Positions 23,449 to 31,076 of a stretch of 62,331 nucleotides of DNA are shown here, one piece after another. Each line of letters begins with the position of its first letter. Position 1 is the first letter of the stretch. The DNA is taken from contig PJLO01000015.1 in assembly GCA_003010405.1 (NCBI GenBank), positions 1 to 62,331 of the forward strand, in the 5' to 3' direction. This DNA comes from Acidobacteriota bacterium (GTDB lineage: Bacteria > Acidobacteriota > Terriglobia > Terriglobales > Acidobacteriaceae). The notes under the pieces are model-generated. The model did not search any database, was not told the origin of the DNA, and worked only from the letters and a program-made list of their open reading frames with translations. The translations under genes were made by a program, and so were the position numbers.

Positions 23449-25962
23449 TCAGTTCCCTCCAACATTGACGTACATCGGCGCGGAACCTCCAATTGGCTGA
23501 GCCGCCTGCGCACGCGGAGTGAGAATAGCTAACGTCACTGGAACGGTTGCAGCAAGTCCTCCTCCGCTCGCCGTAATCGTAACTGTTGCAGGGCCGATCG
23601 TAGCCTCGGAAGTGGCCGTGAAAGTGATCGAGACAGCACCCGCGCCCGGCGATGGAACCGAAGCGGTTGACGCAGTCACGCCCAGTGGCACTCCTGAAAC
23701 CGATATTGTCACCGCTGCATTGAATCCCCCGGAAGTATCTGTAGTGAGCATCACTGAGCTGCTTGCGTCCCTCATCAATGACAGACTGGTCGTGCTTGCC
23801 GATGCTGTAAGTGATGGAACATTCAAGGTGAATTGCACGTTCTTTGTCAGCGATCCCGCAGCTGCCGTTATTGTCACAAGATAGCTGCCTGTTTGGACAG
23901 TCGAGGAAGCCTGCAACGACAAAGTAGTGGTTCCACTACCGGGAGCCGCGATTGTGGATGGAGTGAACGTCGCGCTCATCCCCGCCGGAAGCCCCGACAC
24001 ATTGAGAACAACTGCGGAGTTCAACGCACTGTTTCCCACTGTGCTAATCGAAATGCCTTGACTGCTTCCCGGAAGCATTGTGATCGACGTCGCGGAGGCT
24101 GAAACAGTGAGCGACGGCTGTACAGTGGACGTCTGTCCGTCGCGCCAGTGCGTTACGAGCGCGTTCGCATCTACCGAACCGAGACCGGTCGCAAGATCGA
24201 AACCCGCGCCAGCACTGAATCCAGCTACTCCGGGAACACTGTTGTTGCCGCTGATAACGTCATGAAACACGCCAGAACCAGAGCTGCTCTGTTTGCTGGC
24301 AAGCGAGTATAGCGTTGGAGCAGCAACACCCTGCCATGCGCCGGTGCTCTGCACTACGAGCGCAAGAAGTCCAGCCAGTGTGGGCGATGCCGCCGAGGTT
24401 CCGGCAACAGAATACTGCTGTCCGCCCACTAGAATGATGTAGCCATCATGTCCAGCGGAGGCTAAGGAAATGTCCGGCACATCCCTTTTTCCGTCAGCCG
24501 GAACTCCGGGTCCCGACTGCCAGGAAGGTTTGCTGTAGGTTGTGCTTCTGCCGCCTCCGCCTGCATACAGGCCATAGGCGGTCTCATTCCATGCGACCTC
24601 CGGAATGTAACTAAGAGCAGAGGCACTGGTTGCGGAAGAGTTGGTCGAAGACCAATATTGAGACGGGTTCGCGGTGTCGTTAAACTGCGTTCCGCCGACG
24701 CAGAGATTGTAAGGCGTGGAGCAGAGGCCGTTCACTCCAAGACCGTGGGTGGCGACGCTGGATGACGTACTGTCGCACCCGGCGGCGCCGCTGTCTCCCG
24801 AAGCAACAAGAACGGTGATGCCCTGGGCTGCTGCCTGTTTCCATAACCCATTGATGAATGCGCTTCCAGCAGATCCCAATTGCGCCTCGCATTCGCTATA
24901 GCTCATGGTGATGATCGGCGCTAAGTTCTGATTCACGGCATACTGTGCGGCGAGAAAGACTCCATCGCTGGCCGTCGTAGATGCAGATGCAACCAATTTC
25001 ACTGTGGACTGGCGCGCCAACGCCCCTGCGTACTCAACGTCCAGCGTTGCCTCGACCAACTCCGTGAAGTTCGCTGTACCTGGGTCAGAACCATTGACAA
25101 TCACCTGCGGGTCGTTGGCGGGGAGACTAAATTTGGAACGGAAGGCGCGCACGTCGGAGAGGTTAATGTTCGACCGCCCCACTACGGCAACGCTCTGGCC
25201 GCTGCCGTCAATACCCTGTGTAAACAGAGGATTCACGTTATAAATTGTTGCTAGATCCGCAGGCGTGACGTAATGCGATGTTCCATAAGTAATCTGTGCG
25301 ACAGGCGAATGAATTGAGGAGTGCATCCGTTTCAGGGGGAAATCGTGCAACGAAAGCACGCCGGCAACTACCGGAGCAAGAGCGCTTGGGATGCGCGGAT
25401 CGGTTGCGTTCGCAACATGGACGGCGCCGTTCACTTTGTAACGCCTGATGGCGGTAGCAAAAGCGTGCTCTACCTGCGAAGCCGAACCGCTAAAAGTGAT
25501 GCTGCGACGCGAAGAAGCAACCTCGTCAATCTGCATCCCATGACTTTGCAGCCAATTCGTAATCCGCTGCACATCTTCCACCGAAGCTCCGAAATGCTCG
25601 GCAAACTGCTCGGGGCTGAGCCACTGGTGGAAGTAAGCCGAGGTAGGATTTCTCTGTGCATCGAGCAGCGCGTCGAGCGCAATTTCTTGTGCTGCTGAAG
25701 ACTTCAAAACAAGCACCATGCGCTGCATCTGAGCAGTGCTCGACACCGCACCAGCCTCGAACTCACGACGCGCAAAAGGATGACGATTGCCCGGCAGAAT
25801 GTGGTCTGCGCGATCACTTATGGACATGGAAATTCGGGACGAGGCACGGGCGTTCAATGGGTCCGCAAAAACCTGCCGGGACTGCGCGAAAAGATTCGTC
25901 GCCAGCAATAGCGGGGTGAACAGCGAGGTAAAACAAAGTAACATCCGGTTCCGGAATTTCAT
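23449..25962 (-). CDS. S53 family (sedolisin/kumamolisin-like) secreted peptidase with Ig-like repeats
   Basis: About 837 residues. Signal peptide (MKFRNRMLLCFTSLF...), pro-kumamolisin activation domain (about 60-200, LDALLDAQRNPTSAYFHQWLSPEQF), then the serine-carboxyl peptidase domain with ELVEATLDVEYA (catalytic Glu/Asp region), ASGDSGAAGC and the serine motif GGQQYSVAGTSAASPTLAG. After the catalytic domain come two Ig-like beta-sandwich repeats of about 90 residues (LTVSASATSITMLPGSS and LTASASTTSLSLMRDAS). S53 peptidases act at acid pH and are frequent in acidobacteria. The ATG at 25962 has GAGG upstream and is followed by the signal peptide; the longer frame to 26049 is not convincing. 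A 14-base repeat array lies upstream. Confidence 0.9.
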   Translation of the reverse strand: MKFRNRMLLCFTSLFTPLLLATNLFAQSRQVFADPLNARASSRISMSISDRADHILPGNRHPFARREFEAGAVSSTAQMQRMVLVLKSSAAQEIALDALLDAQRNPTSAYFHQWLSPEQFAEHFGASVEDVQRITNWLQSHGMQIDEVASSRRSITFSGSASQVEHAFATAIRRYKVNGAVHVANATDPRIPSALAPVVAGVLSLHDFPLKRMHSSIHSPVAQITYGTSHYVTPADLATIYNVNPLFTQGIDGSGQSVAVVGRSNINLSDVRAFRSKFSLPANDPQVIVNGSDPGTANFTELVEATLDVEYAGALARQSTVKLVASASTTASDGVFLAAQYAVNQNLAPIITMSYSECEAQLGSAGSAFINGLWKQAAAQGITVLVASGDSGAAGCDSTSSSVATHGLGVNGLCSTPYNLCVGGTQFNDTANPSQYWSSTNSSATSASALSYIPEVAWNETAYGLYAGGGGRSTTYSKPSWQSGPGVPADGKRDVPDISLASAGHDGYIILVGGQQYSVAGTSAASPTLAGLLALVVQSTGAWQGVAAPTLYSLASKQSSSGSGVFHDVISGNNSVPGVAGFSAGAGFDLATGLGSVDANALVTHWRDGQTSTVQPSLTVSASATSITMLPGSSQGISISTVGNSALNSAVVLNVSGLPAGMSATFTPSTIAAPGSGTTTLSLQASSTVQTGSYLVTITAAAGSLTKNVQFTLNVPSLTASASTTSLSLMRDASSSVMLTTDTSGGFNAAVTISVSGVPLGVTASTASVPSPGAGAVSITFTATSEATIGPATVTITASGGGLAATVPVTLAILTPRAQAAQPIGGSAPMYVNVGGN

Positions 25963-26066
25963 TTTACTAGCCTCGATAAAACGACTGGCGATGAGCAATG
26001 CGCTTGCACATGTCGGAGTATCGGCGCTTTTATAGCAAAGCTGAAACAAAAATCCGGTAACCGGAA

Positions 26067-26136
26067 TTACGTAAGTGAAATTACGTTAGTGAAGTTACAT
26101 AAGTGAAGTTACGATGGTGAAATTACCTTAGTAACT
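26067..26136. repeat. Five tandem 14-base repeats upstream of the S53 peptidase gene
   Basis: Units of the form TTACgtaAGTGAAa start at 26067, 26081, 26095, 26109 and 26123; the last is the most diverged. They lie about 105 bases upstream of the peptidase start. The last unit overlaps an inverted repeat GTAACT (26131-26136) / AGTTAC (26147-26152). Either a cluster of regulator sites or a slipped-strand microsatellite. Confidence 0.75.
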
Positions 26137-26272
26137 TAAAAAACATAGTTACTTTGAGGGGAACCTCTGAGACAGGCGCTGAAAATGCGGTTGTCAGATG
26201 CAGCCGAGAGGATGAAGCTGGTGGTATTTCCAGTTGTTTTTTGTTAGTCAGTAGAAAATTAACTCAATATAA

Positions 26273-26306
26273 AAAGCGCCATCACCGTATACCAGAATGG
26301 CGCTTT
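26273..26306 (-). terminator. Terminator of nuoB
   Basis: A 10-bp perfect stem (AAAGCGCCAT at 26273-26282, complement at 26297-26306). Read on the minus strand the stem ends in GGCGCTTTTTATATT, a good intrinsic terminator about 40 bases after the nuoB stop. Confidence 0.8.
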
Positions 26307-26346
26307 CAATAACTCTCAAACGCAACTGAACCTCTTCGGAGCTGGC

Positions 26347-26925
26347 TCACTCTGCAATATTGAGAGCGCGTTTAAACGAACCACGCTCGTTCTGAATCTT
26401 TTCCTGCAGCAGGGTTATAGCGTAAATGAGCTGCTCTGGACGCGGTGGACATCCGGGCACATAGACGTCAACAGGAATCCACTGATTGACACCCTGAACG
26501 ATGGCGTAGTTGTTGAAGATCCCACCGGAGGTGGCGCATGCTCCCATTGAGATTACCCATTTGGGCTCCGGCATTTGCAAATAGAGCTGGCGGATCACGG
26601 GAGCCATTTTCTGCGAGACACGCCCCGCGATGATCATCAGGTCGGACTGCCTCGGCGAGGGGCGGAAGACCTCAGCGCCAAAGCGGGCGATATCAAAGCG
26701 GGATGCGCCCATCGACATCATCTCAATAGCGCAGCAGGCCAGGCCAAAGGTCATGGGCCAGAGTGAGTTTTTGCGAACCCAGTTCACAGCCGCGTCCAGG
26801 GTGGTAAGGAGGACGCCCTCGTGCTCATGACTGCCGCCATAGGTGACATGTGCAATGCGGGCCGGACTCTGCGGGTCGCCTGCCAGTGATTGAAAGCGTT
26901 CGGTTCCAGTCGGTTTGGTTTCCAT
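26347..26925 (-). CDS. nuoB: NADH-quinone oxidoreductase subunit B (orphan)
   Basis: A 192-residue NuoB/PSST subunit that carries the terminal N2 [4Fe-4S] cluster and hands electrons to quinone in complex I. The ligands are present: [13 protein letters not shown] with the tandem cysteines, MGACATSGG and [11 protein letters not shown]. Also conserved are [21 protein letters not shown] and the C-terminal LLQEKIQ. No other nuo gene is in the window: the gene is alone, with its own terminator and a divergent unrelated neighbour. It may supply a complex encoded elsewhere or be a second copy. The ATG at 26925 is chosen because the family begins near there; the frame extends to 26985. Confidence 0.93.
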   Translation of the reverse strand: METKPTGTERFQSLAGDPQSPARIAHVTYGGSHEHEGVLLTTLDAAVNWVRKNSLWPMTFGLACCAIEMMSMGASRFDIARFGAEVFRPSPRQSDLMIIAGRVSQKMAPVIRQLYLQMPEPKWVISMGACATSGGIFNNYAIVQGVNQWIPVDVYVPGCPPRPEQLIYAITLLQEKIQNERGSFKRALNIAE

Positions 26926-27055
26926 AGCCGTTCGATATTGTAACCCCGCACGGATTCGGATTCCACTACGGGCTGGTTTGAACAAGATACTGGCTAGGAG
27001 GCTCGCCTCCTGCTACCTTTATGTTATGCATACCCCTGGAATATGCGGAGTTATC

Positions 27056-27562
27056 ATGGCGGTCAGCTCGCGGGCTATAGCAGGAGATGCTCGCCAGGAA
27101 GCTCTGAACAGACTGATCGACGCACTGAATGCCGACACGGATATGGTTCTGGTTGCAGCCGGCGCTGACGCGGATGCGCTGGCACCCGTAGTGTGGGCTC
27201 GAGCAGGTTTTCTGGTGCAAATCGAGGAGACTGCCAGCGACTCCGAGGCACTCCGGGTGATGCTGCAAGATGTGCTGAATCGTGGGCGCGACGCTGCCCT
27301 GGTGGCCTGGCTCGAAGATCAGGCTGTCACGGCGGAGCTCGCGCACAAACTTGTAATTGCCTATTGCCGCGCTGGGGACGAGGTTTGGGCAGTTCGCCCC
27401 GAACGAAACGGACAAGCGGTTCTAATCGGACGCCGGATGATTGAAAAGTTTCTTCGCGGGGATAAATCGAGCACTGTTGATCAAATTCTGGCCGCAAATA
27501 GCACGCACGTACTCACGATTCCGGCAGCCAGCTCCGGAACTGCTACCTCGCAGGGGTCATGA
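27056..27562 (+). CDS. MobA/MocA-like nucleotidyltransferase fold lacking its nucleotide loop
   Basis: About 168 residues that resemble the C-terminal two thirds of molybdenum-cofactor nucleotidyltransferases: VLVAAGADADALAPV, a DQAVTAELAHKL stretch where active members have D-Q-P, AVLIGRRMIEKF and a terminal FLRGDKSS...HVLTIPA. The N-terminal LAAGxSxRMGxxK loop that binds the nucleotide is absent. It may be a degenerate enzyme, a truncated gene or a regulatory relative. The ATG at 27056 has GGAG five bases upstream; ATG 27026 is possible. It is divergent from nuoB and about 80 bases before a HAD phosphatase gene on the same strand. Confidence 0.55.
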   Translation: MAVSSRAIAGDARQEALNRLIDALNADTDMVLVAAGADADALAPVVWARAGFLVQIEETASDSEALRVMLQDVLNRGRDAALVAWLEDQAVTAELAHKLVIAYCRAGDEVWAVRPERNGQAVLIGRRMIEKFLRGDKSSTVDQILAANSTHVLTIPAASSGTATSQGS

Positions 27563-27639
27563 GTTCTGCTCTGGGACTGCCATTTTTGATTTCGAGATAG
27601 TTTTGCTTCCGCTCATATATCTGACTAGGAGTTTTCGAT

Positions 27640-28347
27640 TTGAGTAACACGTCGCCCATCCTTACTTCCACCGAGTTTGTTCAACAGGTTCTTGCAACGC
27701 GTCCGTCCATTGCGGTGTTTGATTGCGATGGCACGCTCTGGTCAGGTGATGCAGGCTCGGACTTTTTCTACTGGGAGATTGAAAACGGATTCGTTCCGCC
27801 TGCTGTCGTTCCGGGGATACTGCATCGCTACAAAGAATACCTCGCGGGACGGGTTGATGAGCTGGCAATCTGCGGCGAGATGATTCAGATCAACAAGAGC
27901 GTTAAGCTGGAACAACTTCAAAAAGCAGCACGCGATTTTTTTGATCAGCTTGTTGCGCCGCGCATATTTCCGGAGTTGCAGGACCTTACCTGGCAACTCG
28001 CCGAACAAGGCTGTGAAGTTTGGGCAGTTTCCAGTACAAACAACTGGGTGATTGAGGCGGGAGCCGAGGCTTTCGGAATTCCCAGGGAGCGTGTGCTGGC
28101 CGCTACGCTAGAGGTGGAAGACGGGGTGATAACGGACCGACTTCTGCGCGTTCCTACCGATGAACTGAAACAAACTGCGATTGAAGAAGTGATTGCGCGA
28201 CCTGTGGACGCTGTGTTCGGAAACTCGATGCACGATTTTGCAATGCTGGAAAAGGCAAAGAGCGCGTATGCGATCAACCCGAACCCGGAACTGGCAGCTC
28301 GGGCCGGAGCCCTTGGCTGGACCGTGTACCGGCCAAAGGTGGGGTAG
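27640..28347 (+). CDS. HAD-superfamily phosphatase (SerB-like)
   Basis: A 235-residue haloacid-dehalogenase phosphatase of the phosphoserine-phosphatase (subfamily IB) type. Motif I FDCDGTLW supplies the nucleophilic and acid/base aspartates; motif II is VSSTNNW; motif III/IV is represented by K of ELKQT and FGNSMHDFAML. A helical cap lies between motifs I and II. Its substrate could be phosphoserine or another small phosphate ester. Start is TTG with TAGGAG eight bases upstream; there is no ATG near the N terminus. A terminator-like hairpin directly follows and separates it from the next gene. Confidence 0.82.
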   Translation: MSNTSPILTSTEFVQQVLATRPSIAVFDCDGTLWSGDAGSDFFYWEIENGFVPPAVVPGILHRYKEYLAGRVDELAICGEMIQINKSVKLEQLQKAARDFFDQLVAPRIFPELQDLTWQLAEQGCEVWAVSSTNNWVIEAGAEAFGIPRERVLAATLEVEDGVITDRLLRVPTDELKQTAIEEVIARPVDAVFGNSMHDFAMLEKAKSAYAINPNPELAARAGALGWTVYRPKVG

Positions 28348-28373
28348 AAACGATCATAGGAATCACAATTTCG

Positions 28374-28394
28374 AGGCCGCTCAGGGCGGCCTTT
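28374..28394 (+). terminator. GC-rich hairpin directly before the BtuF-like start codon
   Basis: AGGCCGC-TCAGG-GCGGCCT followed by TTT, ending only 5-6 bases before the ATG at 28399. It fits an intrinsic terminator of the HAD gene, and it also occupies the place where a ribosome-binding site should be, so it could restrict translation of the next gene. Confidence 0.55.
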
Positions 28395-28398
28395 CACT

Positions 28399-29202
28399 AT
28401 GCGCATTGTTTCATTGCAACCGAGCATTACGGTCACGCTGGCAGAGCTTGGAGCGCTCGATCAGGTTGTGGCCTGCACGCGCTATTGCCGGGAGGTTTGT
28501 CCCGAAATTGCGCAGGGCCGGCAAGTGATTATCAGAGATACGTGGACGGCAAAAGCCGAGGAGATCATGGCGGCAAGTCCGGATTTGGTGATTGCATCCG
28601 TTCCTTACAGAATGGAGTCGTTGGCAGAGATTCTGAAGGCGGGAGTGCGCGTGCTGGCGCTAGCTCCCAAGTCGCTTGCCGAAGTGTATGGCGATATTCG
28701 CACGTTGGCTTCGTTGGTGGGCCGCTCTGATGCCGGAGAAAAGCTCGTTCGCGGGATGCAGGACGAACTTGCGCAAACACGGGAGGCGACCTGTGGACGA
28801 CGGGCGCAGCGAGTGTTCTGCGAGGAGTGGAGCAAGCCAATCATTGCTTCGCAGCGTTGGGTCGCCGAGATGGTGCAAGCCGCTGGGGGAATCGTAGTGG
28901 GAGAGCCTGGTCAACAGACAACGGCGCGGACGGTTGCGGCAATGGACCCCGAGTTGATACTGACGGCGTGGCCGGGCACCGGTGAAAACGTGCCCCTCCG
29001 TAAGCTGGCAGCTCGCGAGGAATGGACCGAGGTCACGGCGATACGGGAACGCCGGATCTATTGCGTGGATGATGCGCTGTTCAACACTCCGGCACATACC
29101 CTGCTGGGAGGATTGCGGGCAATCCGTTGGGCGATGCATCCCGACCTGTTCCCGAGGCCATCAGGAATTCGCTGGATCGACGATGAAAGACAAATTGGGT
29201 GA
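28399..29202 (+). CDS. BtuF-like cobalamin/iron-chelate binding protein without signal peptide
   Basis: A 267-residue periplasmic-binding (TroA-like) fold: MRIVSLQPSITVTLAELGA at the start, SPDLVIAS, ILKAGVRVLAL, VGRSDAGEKLV, a central TWTAKAEEI and the C-terminal ERRIYCVDDALFNTPAHTLLGGLRAI. This is the cobalamin-binding branch often annotated as cobalamin-binding protein. There is no export signal, as in several cytoplasmic members of unknown role. No BtuCD or cobalamin riboswitch is seen nearby. A hairpin abuts the start codon, and the gene is followed closely by a Nudix gene (start 5 bases after the stop, or overlapping if ATG 29183 is used). Confidence 0.78.
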   Translation: MRIVSLQPSITVTLAELGALDQVVACTRYCREVCPEIAQGRQVIIRDTWTAKAEEIMAASPDLVIASVPYRMESLAEILKAGVRVLALAPKSLAEVYGDIRTLASLVGRSDAGEKLVRGMQDELAQTREATCGRRAQRVFCEEWSKPIIASQRWVAEMVQAAGGIVVGEPGQQTTARTVAAMDPELILTAWPGTGENVPLRKLAAREEWTEVTAIRERRIYCVDDALFNTPAHTLLGGLRAIRWAMHPDLFPRPSGIRWIDDERQIG

Positions 29203-29206
29203 GACA

Positions 29207-29617
29207 ATGCTGCTGAAGCAGGTGGTGGCCGCCGTCATAGTCAGGAATGGCCGCGTGCTTATCTGCCAACGTACGGAAAGGCAGGCCTTCGCTCTGCAAT
29301 GGGAGTTCCCCGGTGGCAAGGTAGAGGATGGCGAAGACTTGGCCCAGGCGCTGGTGCGCGAGTTGAGCGAAGAGTTAGGAATCAACGCCTTGGTGGAGCA
29401 ACAAATCACCACAGTGCAGCATCCATACCCGGAAGGGGGCGGATTGGAATTGCACTTCTTTCTCGTGAAGGAGTTTGCCGGAGAGATCGAAAACAGGATC
29501 TTTCGTGAGGTCCGATGGGAGAAGCGCGAAGCGCTGGATGCGGAGAGCTTCCTAGAGGCAGACCGGGAAGTAGTGAGAAGGATTGCCGAATCTCAGGATT
29601 GGCTTATTGACGACTGA
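29207..29617 (+). CDS. Nudix hydrolase (MutT-like)
   Basis: A 136-residue protein that hydrolyses nucleoside diphosphate derivatives, probably of the 8-oxo-dGTP/CTP pyrophosphohydrolase type. The Nudix box is complete (GGKVEDGEDLAQALVRELSEELG, described as G-x5-E-x7-R-E-x2-E-E-x-G at about residues 36-58). The N terminus VVAAVIVRNGRVLICQR is typical. The ATG 29207 is preceded by GGTGAG; ATG 29183 would add 8 residues and overlap the upstream gene. It is probably cotranscribed with the BtuF-like gene. A convergent Nramp gene follows. Confidence 0.88.
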   Translation: MLLKQVVAAVIVRNGRVLICQRTERQAFALQWEFPGGKVEDGEDLAQALVRELSEELGINALVEQQITTVQHPYPEGGGLELHFFLVKEFAGEIENRIFREVRWEKREALDAESFLEADREVVRRIAESQDWLIDD

Positions 29618-29658
29618 AAAGCTAGTGCAATGTCCACGTTCCCCTACCAATGATGCCG

Positions 29659-30909
29659 CTAGCTGGAACTGCCGCCGAAGAGCATCATTAGGGTCAGAAC
29701 GATCATGACACCGGTAGTAACCCAGGCAATCACATTGAAAAACCGGGAATTGGTATGGCGTCCCATGAGGTCGCTTTTGTTGATAAGCAGGAGCATTGCG
29801 ACCAGAACAAAGGGCAGCACCGCACCGTTTACCACCTGGGACAAAATCGTAATCTTTACCAGGGGCAGGTTCGGCCAGAGAATTACCCCAGCTCCGGCTA
29901 CAATAAGGCCGGTATACAGCCAATAGAAGAATGGGGCTTCGCTGAACTTTTTATCCAGGCCGGACTCGAAGCCGAGGCCTTCACAGACTGCATAGGCGGT
30001 AGATATGGGCAGGATTGAGGCAGCGAAGAGCGAGGCATTGAAGAGCCCCACGGCAAAGAGAATGTAAGCGTATTTACCGGCAAGAGGAAGAAGCGACTGC
30101 GCTGCCTCCGCGCCGTCCCTGAGTTCGTGATGGCCGTGCACGAAGAGGGTGGCAGCACAGGCGACGACGATAAACCATGCAACTACGTCGGTGAAAATAC
30201 ACCCCACAACCACATCGAAACGTGAGGCTCCGTACTGCTTTTCCGTGATCCCCTTCTCCACAATTGAGGACTGCAGATAGAACTGCATCCACGGAGCAAT
30301 GGTTGTGCCGATAACACCAATGACCATATAGACATAGGTGGAATTACGGAAAAGATGGTGGTCGGGCGGCACAAGGGTCGCCATACCGGCGGCTTTCCAG
30401 TTGGGGTGGGCAAGAACTCCGGCGACGATGTAGGCAAAGTAGATGAACGAGGCTACGAGAAACACCTTCTCCACGGTCTTGTAACTGCCCTTTACGACCA
30501 TGAACCAGACCAAGGCGGCACAGAAAGGGACGCTAGCCCAGATCGGTATCCCAAAAAGCGCGAGACTTCCCGCAATACCCGCGAACTCGGCGACGATATT
30601 GCCGAAGTTGGTGATGATCAGGCCAACCATCAGGAGAAAAGTGGTGCGGACGCCAAACTCTTCTCGAATAAGGTCGCTGAGGCCCTTGCCGGTGACGGCA
30701 CCCATGCGGGCAGTCATCTCCTGAACGACGACAAGGGCTAGAGTCATGGGGAGCATGACCCAGAGGAGCCCGTAACCGAACTGCGCACCAGCCTGAGAGT
30801 AAGTCCAAATACCGCCGGCGTCGTTGTCGACATTGGCGGTGATAAAGCCCGGGCCAACCACGGCCAGGAACATCATTAGACGGACTTTCCACAGCTTTAT
30901 CTTCGACAT
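29659..30909 (-). CDS. Nramp-family transporter with altered metal-site motifs
   Basis: A 416-residue membrane protein with about 11 helices, of the SLC11/Nramp family. In the first helix the canonical D-P-G-N reads D-A-G-G (VDNDAGGIWT), keeping the aspartate but replacing Asn; in helix 6 the canonical M-P-H reads A-P-W (TTIAPWMQFYLQSS), removing the soft methionine ligand typical of Mn/Fe transporters. Loss of that Met suggests a different ion, with Mg2+ the best guess. The upstream partner gene encodes a soluble PRC/MgtE_N/CBS protein 167 bases away on the same strand. I avoid calling it MntH. Its stop lies about 40 bases from the convergent Nudix gene. Confidence 0.88.
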   Translation of the reverse strand: MSKIKLWKVRLMMFLAVVGPGFITANVDNDAGGIWTYSQAGAQFGYGLLWVMLPMTLALVVVQEMTARMGAVTGKGLSDLIREEFGVRTTFLLMVGLIITNFGNIVAEFAGIAGSLALFGIPIWASVPFCAALVWFMVVKGSYKTVEKVFLVASFIYFAYIVAGVLAHPNWKAAGMATLVPPDHHLFRNSTYVYMVIGVIGTTIAPWMQFYLQSSIVEKGITEKQYGASRFDVVVGCIFTDVVAWFIVVACAATLFVHGHHELRDGAEAAQSLLPLAGKYAYILFAVGLFNASLFAASILPISTAYAVCEGLGFESGLDKKFSEAPFFYWLYTGLIVAGAGVILWPNLPLVKITILSQVVNGAVLPFVLVAMLLLINKSDLMGRHTNSRFFNVIAWVTTGVMIVLTLMMLFGGSSS

Positions 30910-31076
30910 TCACTCGACCGGTTGGGCTGGAATTTACATCGGAGTTGTCAGGATAAATTGCATTAGAGGGTAAGCTCAAGGCGAGGTGGTGGAAATATCC
31001 CTCATTTTCCCCAAACGGCAAGAATGAACAGACAAGATTACTGCAGTTGCCTGAAAAGAAACGGGCTAGCGATTCC

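Noticed and set aside
26067..26136. Short tandem repeats considered as a CRISPR array
   Set aside because: 14-base units directly abut without spacers and no cas gene is present.
28348..28398. Cobalamin riboswitch ahead of the BtuF-like gene
   Set aside because: Only about 50 bases are available, with a terminator-type hairpin and no B12-box sequence.
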